A DNA stretch of 64,000 bases from Pseudomonas sp. BBP2017 (GTDB lineage: Bacteria > Pseudomonadota > Gammaproteobacteria > Pseudomonadales > Pseudomonadaceae), in assembly GCF_003024385.1 (NCBI RefSeq), contig NZ_PVZN01000011.1:104801-168800 (forward strand), written 5' to 3'. The translations under genes and the position numbers were made by a program. The notes under the pieces were generated by a model. It had not been told where the DNA came from and made no database searches. It saw nothing but the letters and a program-made list of their open reading frames with translations. Positions 28,194 to 37,857 of the stretch are shown one piece after another (within the stretch, counting starts at the first letter, position 1; each line of letters opens with the position of its first letter).

Positions 28194-29087
28194 TTACTGG
28201 TCGTCGCGGATCGAGAAATTGGCCATGTGCTCAAGGCCTTTGATCAGTGCCGAGTGGTCCCAGTTGGCGCCACCGATGGCCGCGCAGGTGCTGAACACTT
28301 GCTGGGCATTGGCGGTGTTGGGCAGGTTGATGTTCAGCTCTTTGGCGCCTTGCAGGGCCAGGTTCAGGTCCTTCTGGTGCAGGCTGATGCGGAAGCCTGG
28401 ATCGAAGGTGCCTTTGATCATGCGCTCGCCATGCACTTCAAGGATCTTCGACGAGGCGAAGCCGCCCATCAGGGCTTCACGTACCTTGGCCGGGTCGGCA
28501 CCGTTCTTGGCGGCAAACAGCAGGGCTTCGGCGACGGCCTGAATGTTCAGGGCGACGATGATCTGGTTGGCAACCTTGGCGGTCTGGCCGTCACCGCTGC
28601 CGCCGACGCGGGTGATGTTCTTGCCCATGGCCTGGAACAGCGGCAGAGCGCGTTCGAAGGCATTCGGGCAGCCGCCGACCATGATGCTCAGGGTCGCAGC
28701 TTTGGCGCCGACTTCACCGCCGGATACCGGGGCGTCGAGGTAGGTGGCGCCGGTGGCCTTGATCTTCTCGGCGAAGGCTTTGGTGGCGGTAGGGGAGATC
28801 GAGCTCATGTCGATCACGACTTTGTTCGGGCCAACGCCCAAGGCCACGCCATTCTCGCCGAACAGCACCGAGTCTACCTGTGGGGTATCGGGCACCATGA
28901 CGATGATGAATTCAGCTTCCTGGGCCACTTCTTTCGGGTTGGCCAGGGCCACGGCGCCAGCGGCGACCAGGTCGGCCGGGGCTGCATCGTGGTGGGTGGA
29001 CAGGAATAGGCTGTGACCGGCTTTTTGCAGGTTCTGCGCCATTGGGTGGCCCATGATGCCGGTGCCGATAAATCCGATTTTAGCCAT
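28194..29087 (-). CDS. glxR: Tartronate semialdehyde reductase GlxR
   Basis: A 297-residue 2-hydroxy-3-oxopropionate reductase of the beta-hydroxyacid dehydrogenase family: Rossmann start KIGFIGTGIMGHPMAQNLQK, substrate motif DAPVSGGEVGA, and catalytic lysine region GSGDGQTAKVANQI. It reduces tartronate semialdehyde to D-glycerate. It follows gcl and hyi on the same strand, with a REP pair in the gap before it. Confidence 0.95.
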   Translation of the reverse strand: MAKIGFIGTGIMGHPMAQNLQKAGHSLFLSTHHDAAPADLVAAGAVALANPKEVAQEAEFIIVMVPDTPQVDSVLFGENGVALGVGPNKVVIDMSSISPTATKAFAEKIKATGATYLDAPVSGGEVGAKAATLSIMVGGCPNAFERALPLFQAMGKNITRVGGSGDGQTAKVANQIIVALNIQAVAEALLFAAKNGADPAKVREALMGGFASSKILEVHGERMIKGTFDPGFRISLHQKDLNLALQGAKELNINLPNTANAQQVFSTCAAIGGANWDHSALIKGLEHMANFSIRDDQ

Positions 29088-29124
29088 GAGAGATGCCTCT
29101 TGTAATTGTTAGATGCGGTAACCC

Positions 29125-29197
29125 GGTGGGAGCGGGCTTGCCCCGCGATAGCGCTGTTGGGGTCGCCATCGCTTCGCGGGTCAAGCCCGCCCCCACA
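29125..29197. repeat. REP pair between hyi and glxR
   Basis: GGTGGGAGCGGGCTTGCCCC and a diverged inverted partner (CGCGGGTCAAGCCCGCCCCC). Located inside the operon, so it may stabilise the upstream gcl-hyi message. Confidence 0.85.
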
Positions 29198-29218
29198 GAG
29201 AAACCATGCCAATCAGTT

Positions 29219-30001
29219 TCAGATCGCGTTATGGGATTTCAACCAGCCCAGGCCAGCTTCGGTGGTGGTCAGTGGCTTGTATTCACAGCCCACCCAGCCT
29301 TGGTAGCCGATGCGGTCCAGGTGTTCGAAGAGGAAGCGGTAGTTGATCTCGCCAGTACCCGGCTCATTGCGGCCCGGGTTGTCGGCCAGCTGGATGTGGT
29401 TGATCTTGGCCAGGTTGCTTTCCATGGTGCGGGCAAGATCCCCTTCCATGATCTGCATGTGGTAGATGTCGTATTGCAGGAACAGGTTGCTGCTGCCGAC
29501 TTCGGCCTGGATTTCCAGGGCCTGTTTGGTGTTGTTCAGGTAGAAACCCGGGATGTCGCGGGTGTTGATCATTTCCATGACCAGCTTGATCCCGGCGGCT
29601 TCCAGCTTGTCGGCAGCGTACTTGAGGTTGTCGACGAAGGTCTTGCGTACGCTGGCGCAATCCGGACCTTGTGGACGGATACCGGCCAGGCAGTTGACCT
29701 GGGTGTTGCCCAGTACCTGGGCGTAGGCAATGGCCAGGTCGACGCCGGCGCGGAACTGCTCGACGCGGGCCGGATCGCAGGCGATGCCGCGATCACCCTT
29801 GGCCCAGTCACCGGCCGGCAGGTTGAACAGCACCTGGGTCAGGCCGTGGGCATCGAGCTGCTGCTTGATTTCAGCCGAGCTGTAATCGTACGGGAACAGG
29901 TATTCGACACCGCTGAAGCCGGCGTCGGCAGCAGCCTTGAAGCGGGCGAGAAAGTCCTGCTCGGTGAACAGCATGGACAGGTTGGCGGCGAAACGTGGCA
30001 T
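29219..30001 (-). CDS. hyi: Hydroxypyruvate isomerase
   Basis: The 260-residue TIM-barrel protein of the xylose-isomerase-like family interconverts hydroxypyruvate and tartronate semialdehyde. Recognisable segments: RFAANLSMLFTE, FSGVEYLFPYDY, metal-site VMEMINTRDIPGF, HIQLADNPGRNEPGTGEINY and GYQGWVGCEYKP. AAGGAGA lies before the ATG. It directly follows gcl. Confidence 0.95.
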   Translation of the reverse strand: MPRFAANLSMLFTEQDFLARFKAAADAGFSGVEYLFPYDYSSAEIKQQLDAHGLTQVLFNLPAGDWAKGDRGIACDPARVEQFRAGVDLAIAYAQVLGNTQVNCLAGIRPQGPDCASVRKTFVDNLKYAADKLEAAGIKLVMEMINTRDIPGFYLNNTKQALEIQAEVGSSNLFLQYDIYHMQIMEGDLARTMESNLAKINHIQLADNPGRNEPGTGEINYRFLFEHLDRIGYQGWVGCEYKPLTTTEAGLGWLKSHNAI

Positions 30002-30021
30002 GGTTGTCTCCTTGCAAAAGT

Positions 30022-30049
30022 GGGCCCTGCGCCTAATGCAGCAGGGCCG
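30022..30049 (-). terminator. Hairpin between gcl and hyi
   Basis: GGCCCTGC/GCAGGGCC arms around a short loop in the 57-base gcl-hyi spacer. With no T-run it is more likely a processing or attenuation hairpin than a full terminator. Confidence 0.4.
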
Positions 30050-30058
30050 CTGCAGCGA

Positions 30059-31834
30059 TCAGTCGAGCAGGGAAATCGCGGTTGGCGCGTCGTTGCCGAC
30101 CAGGGCCAGGTCTTCGAATTCGTTGACCGCGTTGATTTCGGTGCCCATCGAAATGTTGGTCACGCGCTCGAGGATAACCTCGACCACTACCGGTACCTTG
30201 AACTCTTCAGCCAGTTTTTGTGCTTTGAGCAGGGCCGGGGCGATCTCGCCAGGCTCGGTCACGCGCAGGGCCTTGCAACCCAGGCCTTCGACCACGGCGA
30301 CGTGATCGACACCATAACCGTTGAGCTCCGGCGCGTTGACGTTCTCGAACGCCAGCTGCACACAGTAGTCCATCTCGAAGCCGCGCTGTGCCTGGCGGAT
30401 CAACCCCAGGTAGGAGTTGTTCACCAGCACGTGAACGTACGGCAGGTTGAACTGCGCACCCACGGCCAGCTCTTCAATCATGAACTGGAAGTCATAGTCG
30501 CCCGACAGCGCCACAACTTTGCGGCTCGGATCAGCCTTGACCACACCCAGGGCGGCAGGAATGGTCCAGCCCAGCGGGCCGGCCTGACCACAGTTGATCC
30601 AGTGACGCGGCTTGTACACGTGCAGGAACTGCGCGCCGGCGATCTGCGACAGACCGATGGTGCTGACGTAGCAGGTGTCTTTGCCGAACACCTGGTTCAT
30701 TTCCTGATACACGCGCTGCGGCTTGACCGGCACGTTGTCGAAATGGGTCTTGCGCTGCAGGCTCGACTTGCGCTGCTGGCAATCTTCCAGCCAGGCGCTG
30801 CGGTCTTTGAGCTTGCCAGCGGCTTTCCACTCGCGGGCCACTTCCAGGAACACATCCAGTGCAGCACCGGCGTCGGAAACGATGCCCAGGTCAGGGGTGA
30901 ATACCCGGCCGATCTGGGTCGGTTCGATATCGACGTGAATGAAACGACGGCCTTCGGTGTAGACGTCGACCGAACCTGTGTGACGGTTGGCCCAGCGGTT
31001 ACCGATACCCAGCACCACGTCGGACTTGAGCATGGTGGCGTTGCCGTAGCGGTGCGAAGTCTGCAGACCGACCATGCCGACCATCAGCGGGTGATCGTCA
31101 GGGATGATGCCCCAGCCCATCAGGGTCGGGATGACCGGGATACCGGTCAGCTCGGCGAACTCGACCAGTTTGTCGCAGGCATCGGCGTTGATGATGCCGC
31201 CACCGGCTACCAGCAGCGGACGCTCGGCGGTGTCGAGCATGGCCAGGGCTTTTTCGACCTGAATGCGGTTGGCAGCAGGCTTATGCACTGGCAGCGGCTG
31301 GTAAGCGTCGATGTCGAATTCGATTTCGGCCATCTGCACGTCGAACGGCAGGTCGATCAGCACCGGCCCTGGACGGCCGGAGCGCATTTCATAGAAGGCT
31401 TTCTGGAACGCGTACGGCACCTGACCGGGTTCCAGCACGGTGGTCGCCCACTTGGTCACTGGCTTGACGATGCTGGTGATATCGACGGCCTGGAAATCTT
31501 CCTTGTGCATACGGGCACGCGGCGCCTGGCCGGTGATGCACAGGATCGGGATGGAATCGGCCGAGGCGCTGTACAGGCCGGTGACCATGTCAGTGCCGGC
31601 AGGGCCGGAGGTGCCGATGCACACACCGATGTTGCCGGCTTTGGTGCGGGTGTAGCCCTCGGCCATGTGCGAGGCGCCTTCAACGTGACGAGCGAGGACG
31701 TGATCGATACCGCCGACTTTCTTCAGGGCCGAGTACAGCGGGTTGATTGCAGCACCCGGAATACCAAACGCGGTTTCAACACCTTCGCGGCGCATCACCA
31801 GAACGGCTGCATCAATTGCTCTCATTTTGCTCAT
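30059..31834 (-). CDS. gcl: Glyoxylate carboligase
   Basis: A 591-residue thiamine diphosphate enzyme joining two glyoxylates into tartronate semialdehyde with loss of CO2. The N-terminal domain ([20 protein letters not shown]) has the Gcl-type valine/isoleucine region instead of the usual catalytic glutamate of acetohydroxyacid synthases, and the ThDP site reads [18 protein letters not shown]...[13 protein letters not shown] 31834 was chosen; a longer frame has no family similarity. A TTGTATACAA palindrome sits 27 bases upstream and contains a TACAAT that could serve as the -10, suggesting repression. Confidence 0.97.
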   Translation of the reverse strand: MSKMRAIDAAVLVMRREGVETAFGIPGAAINPLYSALKKVGGIDHVLARHVEGASHMAEGYTRTKAGNIGVCIGTSGPAGTDMVTGLYSASADSIPILCITGQAPRARMHKEDFQAVDITSIVKPVTKWATTVLEPGQVPYAFQKAFYEMRSGRPGPVLIDLPFDVQMAEIEFDIDAYQPLPVHKPAANRIQVEKALAMLDTAERPLLVAGGGIINADACDKLVEFAELTGIPVIPTLMGWGIIPDDHPLMVGMVGLQTSHRYGNATMLKSDVVLGIGNRWANRHTGSVDVYTEGRRFIHVDIEPTQIGRVFTPDLGIVSDAGAALDVFLEVAREWKAAGKLKDRSAWLEDCQQRKSSLQRKTHFDNVPVKPQRVYQEMNQVFGKDTCYVSTIGLSQIAGAQFLHVYKPRHWINCGQAGPLGWTIPAALGVVKADPSRKVVALSGDYDFQFMIEELAVGAQFNLPYVHVLVNNSYLGLIRQAQRGFEMDYCVQLAFENVNAPELNGYGVDHVAVVEGLGCKALRVTEPGEIAPALLKAQKLAEEFKVPVVVEVILERVTNISMGTEINAVNEFEDLALVGNDAPTAISLLD

Positions 31835-31860
31835 GGTTTTGTGCCTCTTTGATTTTGTAA

Positions 31861-31870
31861 TTGTATACAA
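31861..31870. promoter_or_regulatory. TTGTATACAA operator at the gcl promoter
   Basis: Perfect palindrome matching the general FCD-type GntR consensus (TNGTNNNACNA). The gcl strand reads TTGTATACAATTAC, so the site overlaps a plausible -10 box. Confidence 0.65.
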
Positions 31871-32000
31871 ATGGCTTTTCGTCAGAGTGTATTCACGCCA
31901 GGCGACTCTGGTCAATCCATTTTCTTCGGCGATGGGTGCTTTCGTCGGGAAGGCCATAAAAAAGGCGTTTCGTCAGAATTGGGTTATCGCTCTCAAATTA

Positions 32001-32010
32001 TTGTATACAA
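32001..32010. promoter_or_regulatory. TTGTATACAA operator on the GlcG-like gene side
   Basis: A second identical palindrome 140 bases from the first in the 256-base divergent spacer, 81 bases before the GlcG-like start. Two sites in one spacer allow looping or separate control of each direction. Confidence 0.62.
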
Positions 32011-32090
32011 AAATATTCGCCATTGTGTTCTATTTGTTCTATTGCTTTCACACCTGCCCTCAGGGCTTCTAACAACAAGAGGACCTTTCC

Positions 32091-32531
32091 ATGACCACAT
32101 TGACCCTGAAAGTCGCCGTCAGCCTGGTGAACGCCGCGCTGGCCGCAGGCCGCAAGATCTCCGCCGCGCCCCTGACGGTGGCGGTGCTTGATGCTGGCGG
32201 CCATCTGTTAACCCTGCAGCGTGAAGACGGCGCCAGCCTGCTGCGCCCGCAAGTGGCGATGGGCAAGGCCTGGGGCGCGATTGCCCTGGGCAAGGGCTCG
32301 CGCCTGATTGCCCTGGATGCACAACAACGCCCGGCGTTTTTCGCCGCGCTTAATGGCCTGGGGCAGAGCCCGGTGGTGCCGGCGCCAGGTGGCGTGCTGA
32401 TTCGTAATCAGCAGGGCGTGGTGGTGGGCGCGATCGGTATCAGTGGCGATACCTCGGATATCGATGAGCAGTGCGCGATCAGTGCGATCGAAGAGGTGGG
32501 ATTGACGGCAGATGCCGGAGTAGCAGCTTAA
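32091..32531 (+). CDS. GlcG/HbpS-family (DUF336) protein
   Basis: The 146-residue product belongs to the GlcG/HbpS heme-binding-like family: TVAVLDAGGHLLTLQREDGA, KAWGAIALGKGSR and GGVLIRNQQGVVVGAIGISG. Members accompany glycolate and glyoxylate genes but their role is unresolved. Divergent from gcl with shared operators, so probably co-induced. AAGAGGACC precedes the ATG. Confidence 0.85.
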   Translation: MTTLTLKVAVSLVNAALAAGRKISAAPLTVAVLDAGGHLLTLQREDGASLLRPQVAMGKAWGAIALGKGSRLIALDAQQRPAFFAALNGLGQSPVVPAPGGVLIRNQQGVVVGAIGISGDTSDIDEQCAISAIEEVGLTADAGVAA

Positions 32532-32542
32532 GACTTTATCCC

Positions 32543-32613
32543 CCGGTGGGAGCGGGCTTGCCCCGCGATTGCGATTGTTCAGTCACATTGCATCGCGGGG
32601 CAAGCCCCACCGG
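32543..32613. repeat. REP pair
   Basis: Two inverted REP units (GGTGGGAGCGGGCTTGCCCC and GCATCGCGGGGCAAGCCCCA) between the convergent GlcG-like and TetR genes. Confidence 0.88.
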
Positions 32614-32632
32614 ATGAGCTTGTTCTCACAGG

Positions 32633-33241
32633 TCAAGCGTCCGGTTCACACCCCTTGAGCACCAGACGAATGATGGTCTGGGTCGCCGCCTCATAGTCGC
32701 TGTCTTCCAGCTTGGCTTTACCGGTGACCACGGAGATCTGCCAGTCGAAATCAGCGTAGGTCTGGGTCGCCGCCCAGATGCTGAACATCAGGTGGTGCGG
32801 GTCGACCTTGGCAATCTGCCCACGGTCGATCCAGGCCTGGATGCACTCGATGTTGTGCCGGGCCTGCTCGTTGAGCTGTTCGACCTGGCTCGGGCTCAGG
32901 TGCGGGGCACCGTGCATGATCTCACTGGCGAATACCTTGGAGGCAAACGGCAAATCGCGGGAGATACGTACTTTCGAGCGGATGTAGGCGCTCAGGACTT
33001 CCTTGGGATCACCGTCGGCATTGAACGGCGTTGACGCCTGCATGATCGGCTCGATGATGCTTTCCAGGACCTCGCGGTAGAGGTTTTCCTTGGACTTGAA
33101 GTAGTAATAGACGTTCGGCTTGGGTAGCCCGGCCTTGGCCGCGATGTCGCTGGTCTTGGTGGCGGCGAAGCCCTTGTCGGCGAACTCTTCACTGGCCGCG
33201 CGCAGGATCAGTTCTTTGTTGCGCTCGCGAATGCTGCTCAT
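32633..33241 (-). CDS. TetR-family regulator, RutR-like
   Basis: A 202-residue TetR protein: helix-turn-helix ADKGFAATKTSDIAAKAGLP and NVYYYFKSKENLYREVLES, with a C-terminal domain close in pattern to E. coli RutR (KVRISRDLPFASKVFASEIM, MFSIWAATQTYADFDWQ), which senses uracil/thymine and coordinates pyrimidine with purine and nitrogen use. The ATG at 33241 is chosen by homology. No pyrimidine-degradation genes are in the window; the regulon lies elsewhere or includes the purine genes here. Confidence 0.88.
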   Translation of the reverse strand: MSSIRERNKELILRAASEEFADKGFAATKTSDIAAKAGLPKPNVYYYFKSKENLYREVLESIIEPIMQASTPFNADGDPKEVLSAYIRSKVRISRDLPFASKVFASEIMHGAPHLSPSQVEQLNEQARHNIECIQAWIDRGQIAKVDPHHLMFSIWAATQTYADFDWQISVVTGKAKLEDSDYEAATQTIIRLVLKGCEPDA

Positions 33242-33365
33242 GGTTGACGCTAATCCTCGGGCCTGAAAGGGCGGTTGCGCATGGTAGCACCGCGTTTGCA
33301 GAGGGCTCAAGGTGGCGACTTTGGGCTAGACTGAGCGCCTCTCAACCCGCTGGAATCAGGCAAAC

Positions 33366-34274
33366 ATGGCAGGAAGCAGTCTACTGGTATTGATCGACGA
33401 TATCGCCACGGTACTGGACGATGTCTCGGTAATGACCAAGGTCGCGGCGAAAAAGACCGCAGGTGTATTGGGTGACGATCTGGCGCTCAATGCCCAGCAG
33501 GTAACCGGGGTGCGTGCCGAGCGGGAAATCCCGGTGGTCTGGGCGGTGGCCAAGGGCTCGTTCGTCAACAAGCTGATCCTGGTGCCGGCAGCGCTATTGA
33601 TCAGTGCCTTTATCCCCTGGGCGGTGACGCCGCTGTTGATGATCGGGGGGGCCTTCCTGTGTTTCGAGGGCTTTGAAAAGCTCGCCCACAAGTTCCTGCA
33701 CAGCAAGGAGGAGGACCAGGCCGAACATGCCGCGTTGACCGAGGCGGTGGCAGACCCTGCAGTTGATCTGGTGGCCTTCGAACAGGGCAAGATCAAGGGG
33801 GCGGTGCGTACCGACTTCATTCTTTCCGCCGAGATCATTGCCATCACCCTGGGGACGGTCGCCGATGCGCCGCTGACCCAGCAAATCGTCGTGCTGTCAG
33901 GCATCGCCATTGTCATGACCATTGGTGTTTATGGCTTGGTCGCCGGCATCGTCAAGCTTGATGACCTGGGCTTGTGGCTGACCCAGAAAGCGTCGAGCGT
34001 GGCCAAGGCCATCGGCAACGGCATCCTGCGTGCGGCGCCGTACATGATGAAAAGCCTGTCGGTGATCGGTACCGCGGCGATGTTTCTGGTCGGTGGCGGG
34101 ATTCTGGTGCATGGCGTGGCGCCGTTGCATCATGCGATCGAAGCCTTCAGTGAAGGGCGGGGCGGGGCATTGACGGGCGCCTTGCTCAATGGCGGGGTGG
34201 GGATTGTGGCCGGTGCGGCAGTTTTGGCGGTGGTGGCTGTTGTTGGCAAGCTTTGGCGAGCGGTGAAGGGCTGA
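33366..34274 (+). CDS. DUF808 (YedI-like) inner-membrane protein
   Basis: The 302-residue membrane protein matches the DUF808 family: [20 protein letters not shown], the conserved [12 protein letters not shown] and [17 protein letters not shown], then about six hydrophobic helices. Function is unknown. It is transcribed away from the TetR gene and separated from the channel genes by a REP pair. Confidence 0.85.
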   Translation: MAGSSLLVLIDDIATVLDDVSVMTKVAAKKTAGVLGDDLALNAQQVTGVRAEREIPVVWAVAKGSFVNKLILVPAALLISAFIPWAVTPLLMIGGAFLCFEGFEKLAHKFLHSKEEDQAEHAALTEAVADPAVDLVAFEQGKIKGAVRTDFILSAEIIAITLGTVADAPLTQQIVVLSGIAIVMTIGVYGLVAGIVKLDDLGLWLTQKASSVAKAIGNGILRAAPYMMKSLSVIGTAAMFLVGGGILVHGVAPLHHAIEAFSEGRGGALTGALLNGGVGIVAGAAVLAVVAVVGKLWRAVKG

Positions 34275-34278
34275 TAGC

Positions 34279-34333
34279 CTCATCGCGGGGCAAGCCCGCT
34301 CCCACCAGGTAGGAGCGGGCTTGCCCCGCGATG
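34279..34333. repeat. REP pair
   Basis: ATCGCGGGGCAAGCCCGCTC with its inverted partner GAGCGGGCTTGCCCCGCGAT, at the convergent ends of the DUF808 and channel genes. Confidence 0.9.
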
Positions 34334-34340
34334 GCATCAA

Positions 34341-35129
34341 TCAGAAATGCACTTTGACCAGGAAGCTGGCAGTGTTCTGATCGGTATCAAACGCGTCGCT
34401 GTCCTTGATCCCGTACTTGTTCTTCCAGTAGTCGTATTCGAAACCGACATACAACTGCTTCTCGCCCCAGTTCAACGCCTTGCCCAGGTCATATTTGACC
34501 TGCGGGTTGAAGTGCAGGTTAGCGTGGTAGGTGCCACGGCGGCTGGTGGCATCGTTGTCGACCACCCAGTCCATGAAACCATCGATGAGAATGTCGGATT
34601 TGCCCACAGGAATGGTGTACGACCAGACCGGGGTGATCTGCCAGACGTTGTCACCGGCGCGGCTGCCTTCGGTGTTGCGCTGGTAGAAGTTCAGCTGGAA
34701 GTAGTCGAAGCCCGGGATGGCCAGGTCGAAACCAGGACCGATCAGGTAAGACTCGGTATCGCCCTCGCCAAATTCGTAGGTCATGGCCAGCAGCACGTCT
34801 TTGATCGGACCGAACGCCAGCTTCTGGTCGAAAATTTTGCCGAACGACAGACGCGGCTGAATCTCGCCGTAGTAGGTGTTGTCGCCGTTGTTGAAGTCTT
34901 TATCGCCGTTATAGAAGATCTTGTCGACAAAGATGAAGTTGTCGCCGTACTTCCAGGCATCGGCGTGCTCGAAGGTCACGGTCTGCTGGATTTGCGGGTT
35001 GACCGCGAAGTTCTTGCCCCATAGGTAGGTCAAACTGTTGTTCTGCCATTGCAGCAGGTCACCGGCGGTGGCGGCAGTACTGGCCGCCAGCAGGCCGCCG
35101 GCGAGGATCAGGCTATTGGTCATGCGCAT
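34341..35129 (-). CDS. OmpK/Tsx-like outer membrane nucleoside-type channel (copy 1)
   Basis: This 262-residue protein has a signal peptide ([17 protein letters not shown]) and a beta-barrel ending FLVKVHF. Shared signatures with Tsx/OmpK channels include [36 protein letters not shown] and [13 protein letters not shown]. It is a close paralogue of the gene at 35491. Position at the end of the urate operon suggests uptake of purine compounds across the outer membrane. Confidence 0.87.
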   Translation of the reverse strand: MRMTNSLILAGGLLAASTAATAGDLLQWQNNSLTYLWGKNFAVNPQIQQTVTFEHADAWKYGDNFIFVDKIFYNGDKDFNNGDNTYYGEIQPRLSFGKIFDQKLAFGPIKDVLLAMTYEFGEGDTESYLIGPGFDLAIPGFDYFQLNFYQRNTEGSRAGDNVWQITPVWSYTIPVGKSDILIDGFMDWVVDNDATSRRGTYHANLHFNPQVKYDLGKALNWGEKQLYVGFEYDYWKNKYGIKDSDAFDTDQNTASFLVKVHF

Positions 35130-35353
35130 CGCTGTGTTGCTCCCTTGATTGAATCTGTTGTCGGTGCTCTGCGTGGCACCGTTGGGTTTAAATACTTGTC
35201 TTTTGAGTCAGTTTTTTTCGATTGGCCACAACTGTTTGGCAAGAGCTGCGCCAACTTTCCGGTACGGCACAGCAATCCTGCTCGACGTCTTTCTGAACTG
35301 ATGAAAAGGGGTATTTCAGGTTGGCGTGACGCTTGCCAACCGCCCGAATTCAT

Positions 35354-35367
35354 TGACTGAGCGGTCA
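35354..35367. promoter_or_regulatory. TGAC-N6-GTCA palindrome upstream of channel copy 1
   Basis: TTGAC-TGAGCG-GTCAG lies in the 361-base spacer between the two channel genes, 225 bases from the copy 1 start. Same arms and spacing as the palindromes at the xdhA and permease promoters, though the central six bases differ. A second stem, GGCAGGA-TCCG-TCCTGCC at about 35378-35395, could terminate transcription from copy 2. Nothing else was recognised in the spacer. Confidence 0.45.
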
Positions 35368-35490
35368 GCAAACGCAGGCAGGATCCGTCCTGCCCTGAGC
35401 GAGGGGCGCGCAGATTACTGGCTTGCGCGCGGGTCCTCAAGTGCTCCGTCCTGGAGCGGGTGTAGCTAAAGCTGTGCGTTTGGTCAGGTT

Positions 35491-36276
35491 TTAGAAGTGA
35501 ACCTTAACCAAGGCGCTGGTCACACTCTGGTTGGTGTCCAGGCGTCCACTGTTCTCAATGCCGTATTTGTCTTTCCAGTAGCTGTATTCGATACCCACGT
35601 ACAACTGCTTGGCGCCCAGGTTCAGGGCCTTGCCCAGGTCGTATTTGACCTGTGGGTTGAACTGCAGGTTGGCGTGGTAGGTGCCGCGCCGGGTCGAGTC
35701 GTTGTCGACCACCCAGTCCATGTAGCCATCGACGAGGATGTCGGACCTGCCTACGGGGATGGTGTAGGAAAAGGTCGGAGTAATCTGCCAGACGCCATCA
35801 CCTGGGCGGCTGCCCTCGGTGTTGCGCTGCATGATATTGAGGGTGAAGTAGTTGAAGCCGGGAATCGCCAGGTTGAAACCGGGACCGATCAGGTAGGCCT
35901 CGTTGTCGCCTTCGCCCGACTCGTAGGTCATGGCCAGCAACACGTCGGTGATCGGACCGAACTCGAATTTGCGATCGAAGATCTTGCCGAACGACAGGCG
36001 CGGACTGAACTCACCGTAATAGGTATTGTTGCCTTTGTTGCGGTCGGTGCCGCCGTTGTAGAAGATCTTGTCGATGAACAGGAAGGTGTCGCCATATTTC
36101 CACCGGTTGGCGTGTTCGAAGGTCACCGTCTGCTGGATTGCAGGGTTGACCTGGAAGTCCTTGCCATAGAGGTAGGTGAGGCTGTTGGTGTGCCATTGCA
36201 ACAGGTCTTCTGCGGCGGCTGGCAAGGTGGCCAGCAGACTGCTACCCAACACAAGGGAAGTGGTGATGCCTTTCAT
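35491..36276 (-). CDS. OmpK/Tsx-like outer membrane nucleoside-type channel (copy 2)
   Basis: A 261-residue paralogue of the gene at 34341, largely identical in pattern: DLLQWHTNSLTYLYGKDFQ, KGNNTYYGEFSPRLSF, GSRPGDGVWQITPTFSYT, ending ALVKVHF. Signal peptide SLVLGSSLLATLPAAA. Probably a tandem duplication followed by divergence in loops. It follows the urate-type permease gene on the same strand. Confidence 0.87.
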   Translation of the reverse strand: MKGITTSLVLGSSLLATLPAAAEDLLQWHTNSLTYLYGKDFQVNPAIQQTVTFEHANRWKYGDTFLFIDKIFYNGGTDRNKGNNTYYGEFSPRLSFGKIFDRKFEFGPITDVLLAMTYESGEGDNEAYLIGPGFNLAIPGFNYFTLNIMQRNTEGSRPGDGVWQITPTFSYTIPVGRSDILVDGYMDWVVDNDSTRRGTYHANLQFNPQVKYDLGKALNLGAKQLYVGIEYSYWKDKYGIENSGRLDTNQSVTSALVKVHF

Positions 36277-36410
36277 GTTGTGATTCCCGGCTTTGTTATT
36301 GTTGGTTTTGGGTTTTTCGGCGCGAAGCGCCCCGGCCGACCCGCTCCCACGGGTCGACGGTCCTGCGTACTGCTCGGGGTGATACCGGGCGGCAAGCGCC
36401 GCCCAAAGAC

Positions 36411-37766
36411 TCAGTGCTGGTGGGCGGCTTCGTTATGTGCAGCGCGTTCGGCGCCGCCGAGGATGTTGAACAGCAAGTTGAGGATCAGCGCACTGACCGT
36501 GGCCATAGCGATGCCGCTGTGGGTGATCGGTTCCATCCACTGTGGCATCTGCGCGAAGAACTCCGGACGCACCACCGGGATCAGGCCCATGCCGACGCTG
36601 ACGGCGACCAGCAGCTGATTGCGGCGGTCGGCGATGTCGGCTTCCTGGAGAATCTTGATCCCGGTGGCCGCGACCATGCCGAACATGGCAATGGACGCAC
36701 CGCCCAGTACTGCAGGTGGAATCGAGGCGATCAGGAAGGCCGCCTTGGGCAGCAGGCTGAGCAGGATCAGAAAACCGCCGGCAACCACCGTGACATAGCG
36801 GCAGCGAACGCCCGTCATCTGCACCAGGCCGATGTTCTGGGCGAACGAGGAATGGGTGAAGGTGTTGAAGAAACCGGCGACAAACGATGCGCCGGCGTCG
36901 CACATCAGACCGCGGCGCAACATGCCCGGGGTGACTTCACGATCAGTGACCTTGCCCAGGGCGAGGAACATGCCGGTGGACTCGACAAAGATGATCACCA
37001 CCACCAGGCACATGGACAGGATCGGCGCCAGGCTGAAGGTCGGCATGCCGAAGTGCAGCGGTGTCACCACTTGCACCCAGGGCGCCTCGTCGAGGCCGGA
37101 GAGGTCGACCATGCCAATGGAGCCAGCCAGGATGTAGCCCAGGCCCATGCCGATCAGCACTGAGACGTTGACCCAGAAGCCACGCAAGAAGCGGTTGACC
37201 AGGAGGATGGTGGCCAGCACCAGGCCGGCGACGATCAGGTAGATAGGGGAGCCGAAGGTTTCCGCGCTGGCGCCGCCACCGGCCCAGTTAACGGCAACCG
37301 GGAACAGTGAAAGGCCAATCGAGGTGATGACCGTGCCGGTCACCAGTGGTGGGAAGAAACGCACCACCTTGGACATGAACGGGGCGATCAGCATGCCGAA
37401 AAAACCGGCAGCGATGGTCGCACCGAAAATACCTTGCAAGCCGACACCAGGCATACCGGCCATGGCCACCATGCTGCCGACTGCAGCAAAGCTTGCACCC
37501 ATCATCACCGGCATGCGGATGCCGACTGCACCAATGCCGAACGACTGGACGATGGTGGCGACACCAGCGACCAGCAGGTCGGCATTGATCAGGAAAGCGA
37601 CTTCTTCACGAGAAAGGCCGGCGGCCTGGCCGATGATCAAGGGCACGGCAATCGCGCCTCCGTACATCAGCAAGACATGTTGCAGACCCACCAGAAACAG
37701 TTGGAGCATTGGCAGTGGCTGTCGTGGGGGCGCAACGGGGATGTACGCCTTGCGTGACTCGGACAT
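36411..37766 (-). CDS. NCS2 nucleobase:cation symporter, urate/xanthine type
   Basis: The 451-residue, roughly 14-helix NCS2 protein has the motif QNIGLVQMTGVRCRYVT (the NCS2 family signature near TM9) and the TM1 histidine context LQHVLLMYGGAIAVPLIIG. This is the UacT/XanP/UapA branch, so urate or xanthine is the likely substrate, in keeping with the puuD gene immediately upstream. Confidence 0.92.
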   Translation of the reverse strand: MSESRKAYIPVAPPRQPLPMLQLFLVGLQHVLLMYGGAIAVPLIIGQAAGLSREEVAFLINADLLVAGVATIVQSFGIGAVGIRMPVMMGASFAAVGSMVAMAGMPGVGLQGIFGATIAAGFFGMLIAPFMSKVVRFFPPLVTGTVITSIGLSLFPVAVNWAGGGASAETFGSPIYLIVAGLVLATILLVNRFLRGFWVNVSVLIGMGLGYILAGSIGMVDLSGLDEAPWVQVVTPLHFGMPTFSLAPILSMCLVVVIIFVESTGMFLALGKVTDREVTPGMLRRGLMCDAGASFVAGFFNTFTHSSFAQNIGLVQMTGVRCRYVTVVAGGFLILLSLLPKAAFLIASIPPAVLGGASIAMFGMVAATGIKILQEADIADRRNQLLVAVSVGMGLIPVVRPEFFAQMPQWMEPITHSGIAMATVSALILNLLFNILGGAERAAHNEAAHQH

Positions 37767-37830
37767 GCAACACCTCGGTTTTGTTTTTATTGTTCAATCG
37801 CACTGTGCAGCGCCAGGCCGGACGCTGAAG

Positions 37831-37850
37831 GGCGGCCCTTACGGGCCGCC
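37831..37850 (-). terminator. Hairpin after puuD
   Basis: GGCGGCCC-TTAC-GGGCCGCC, a perfect 8-bp stem with a tetraloop seven bases past the puuD stop. No T-run; may partly separate puuD and permease expression. Confidence 0.5.
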
Positions 37851-37857
37851 AGATACA

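Noticed and set aside
29093..31852. Very long open frame on the plus strand antisense to hyi and gcl
   Set aside because: It mirrors two well-identified genes on the other strand; long antisense frames are expected in GC-rich DNA with strong third-position bias. No family features or ribosome-binding site.
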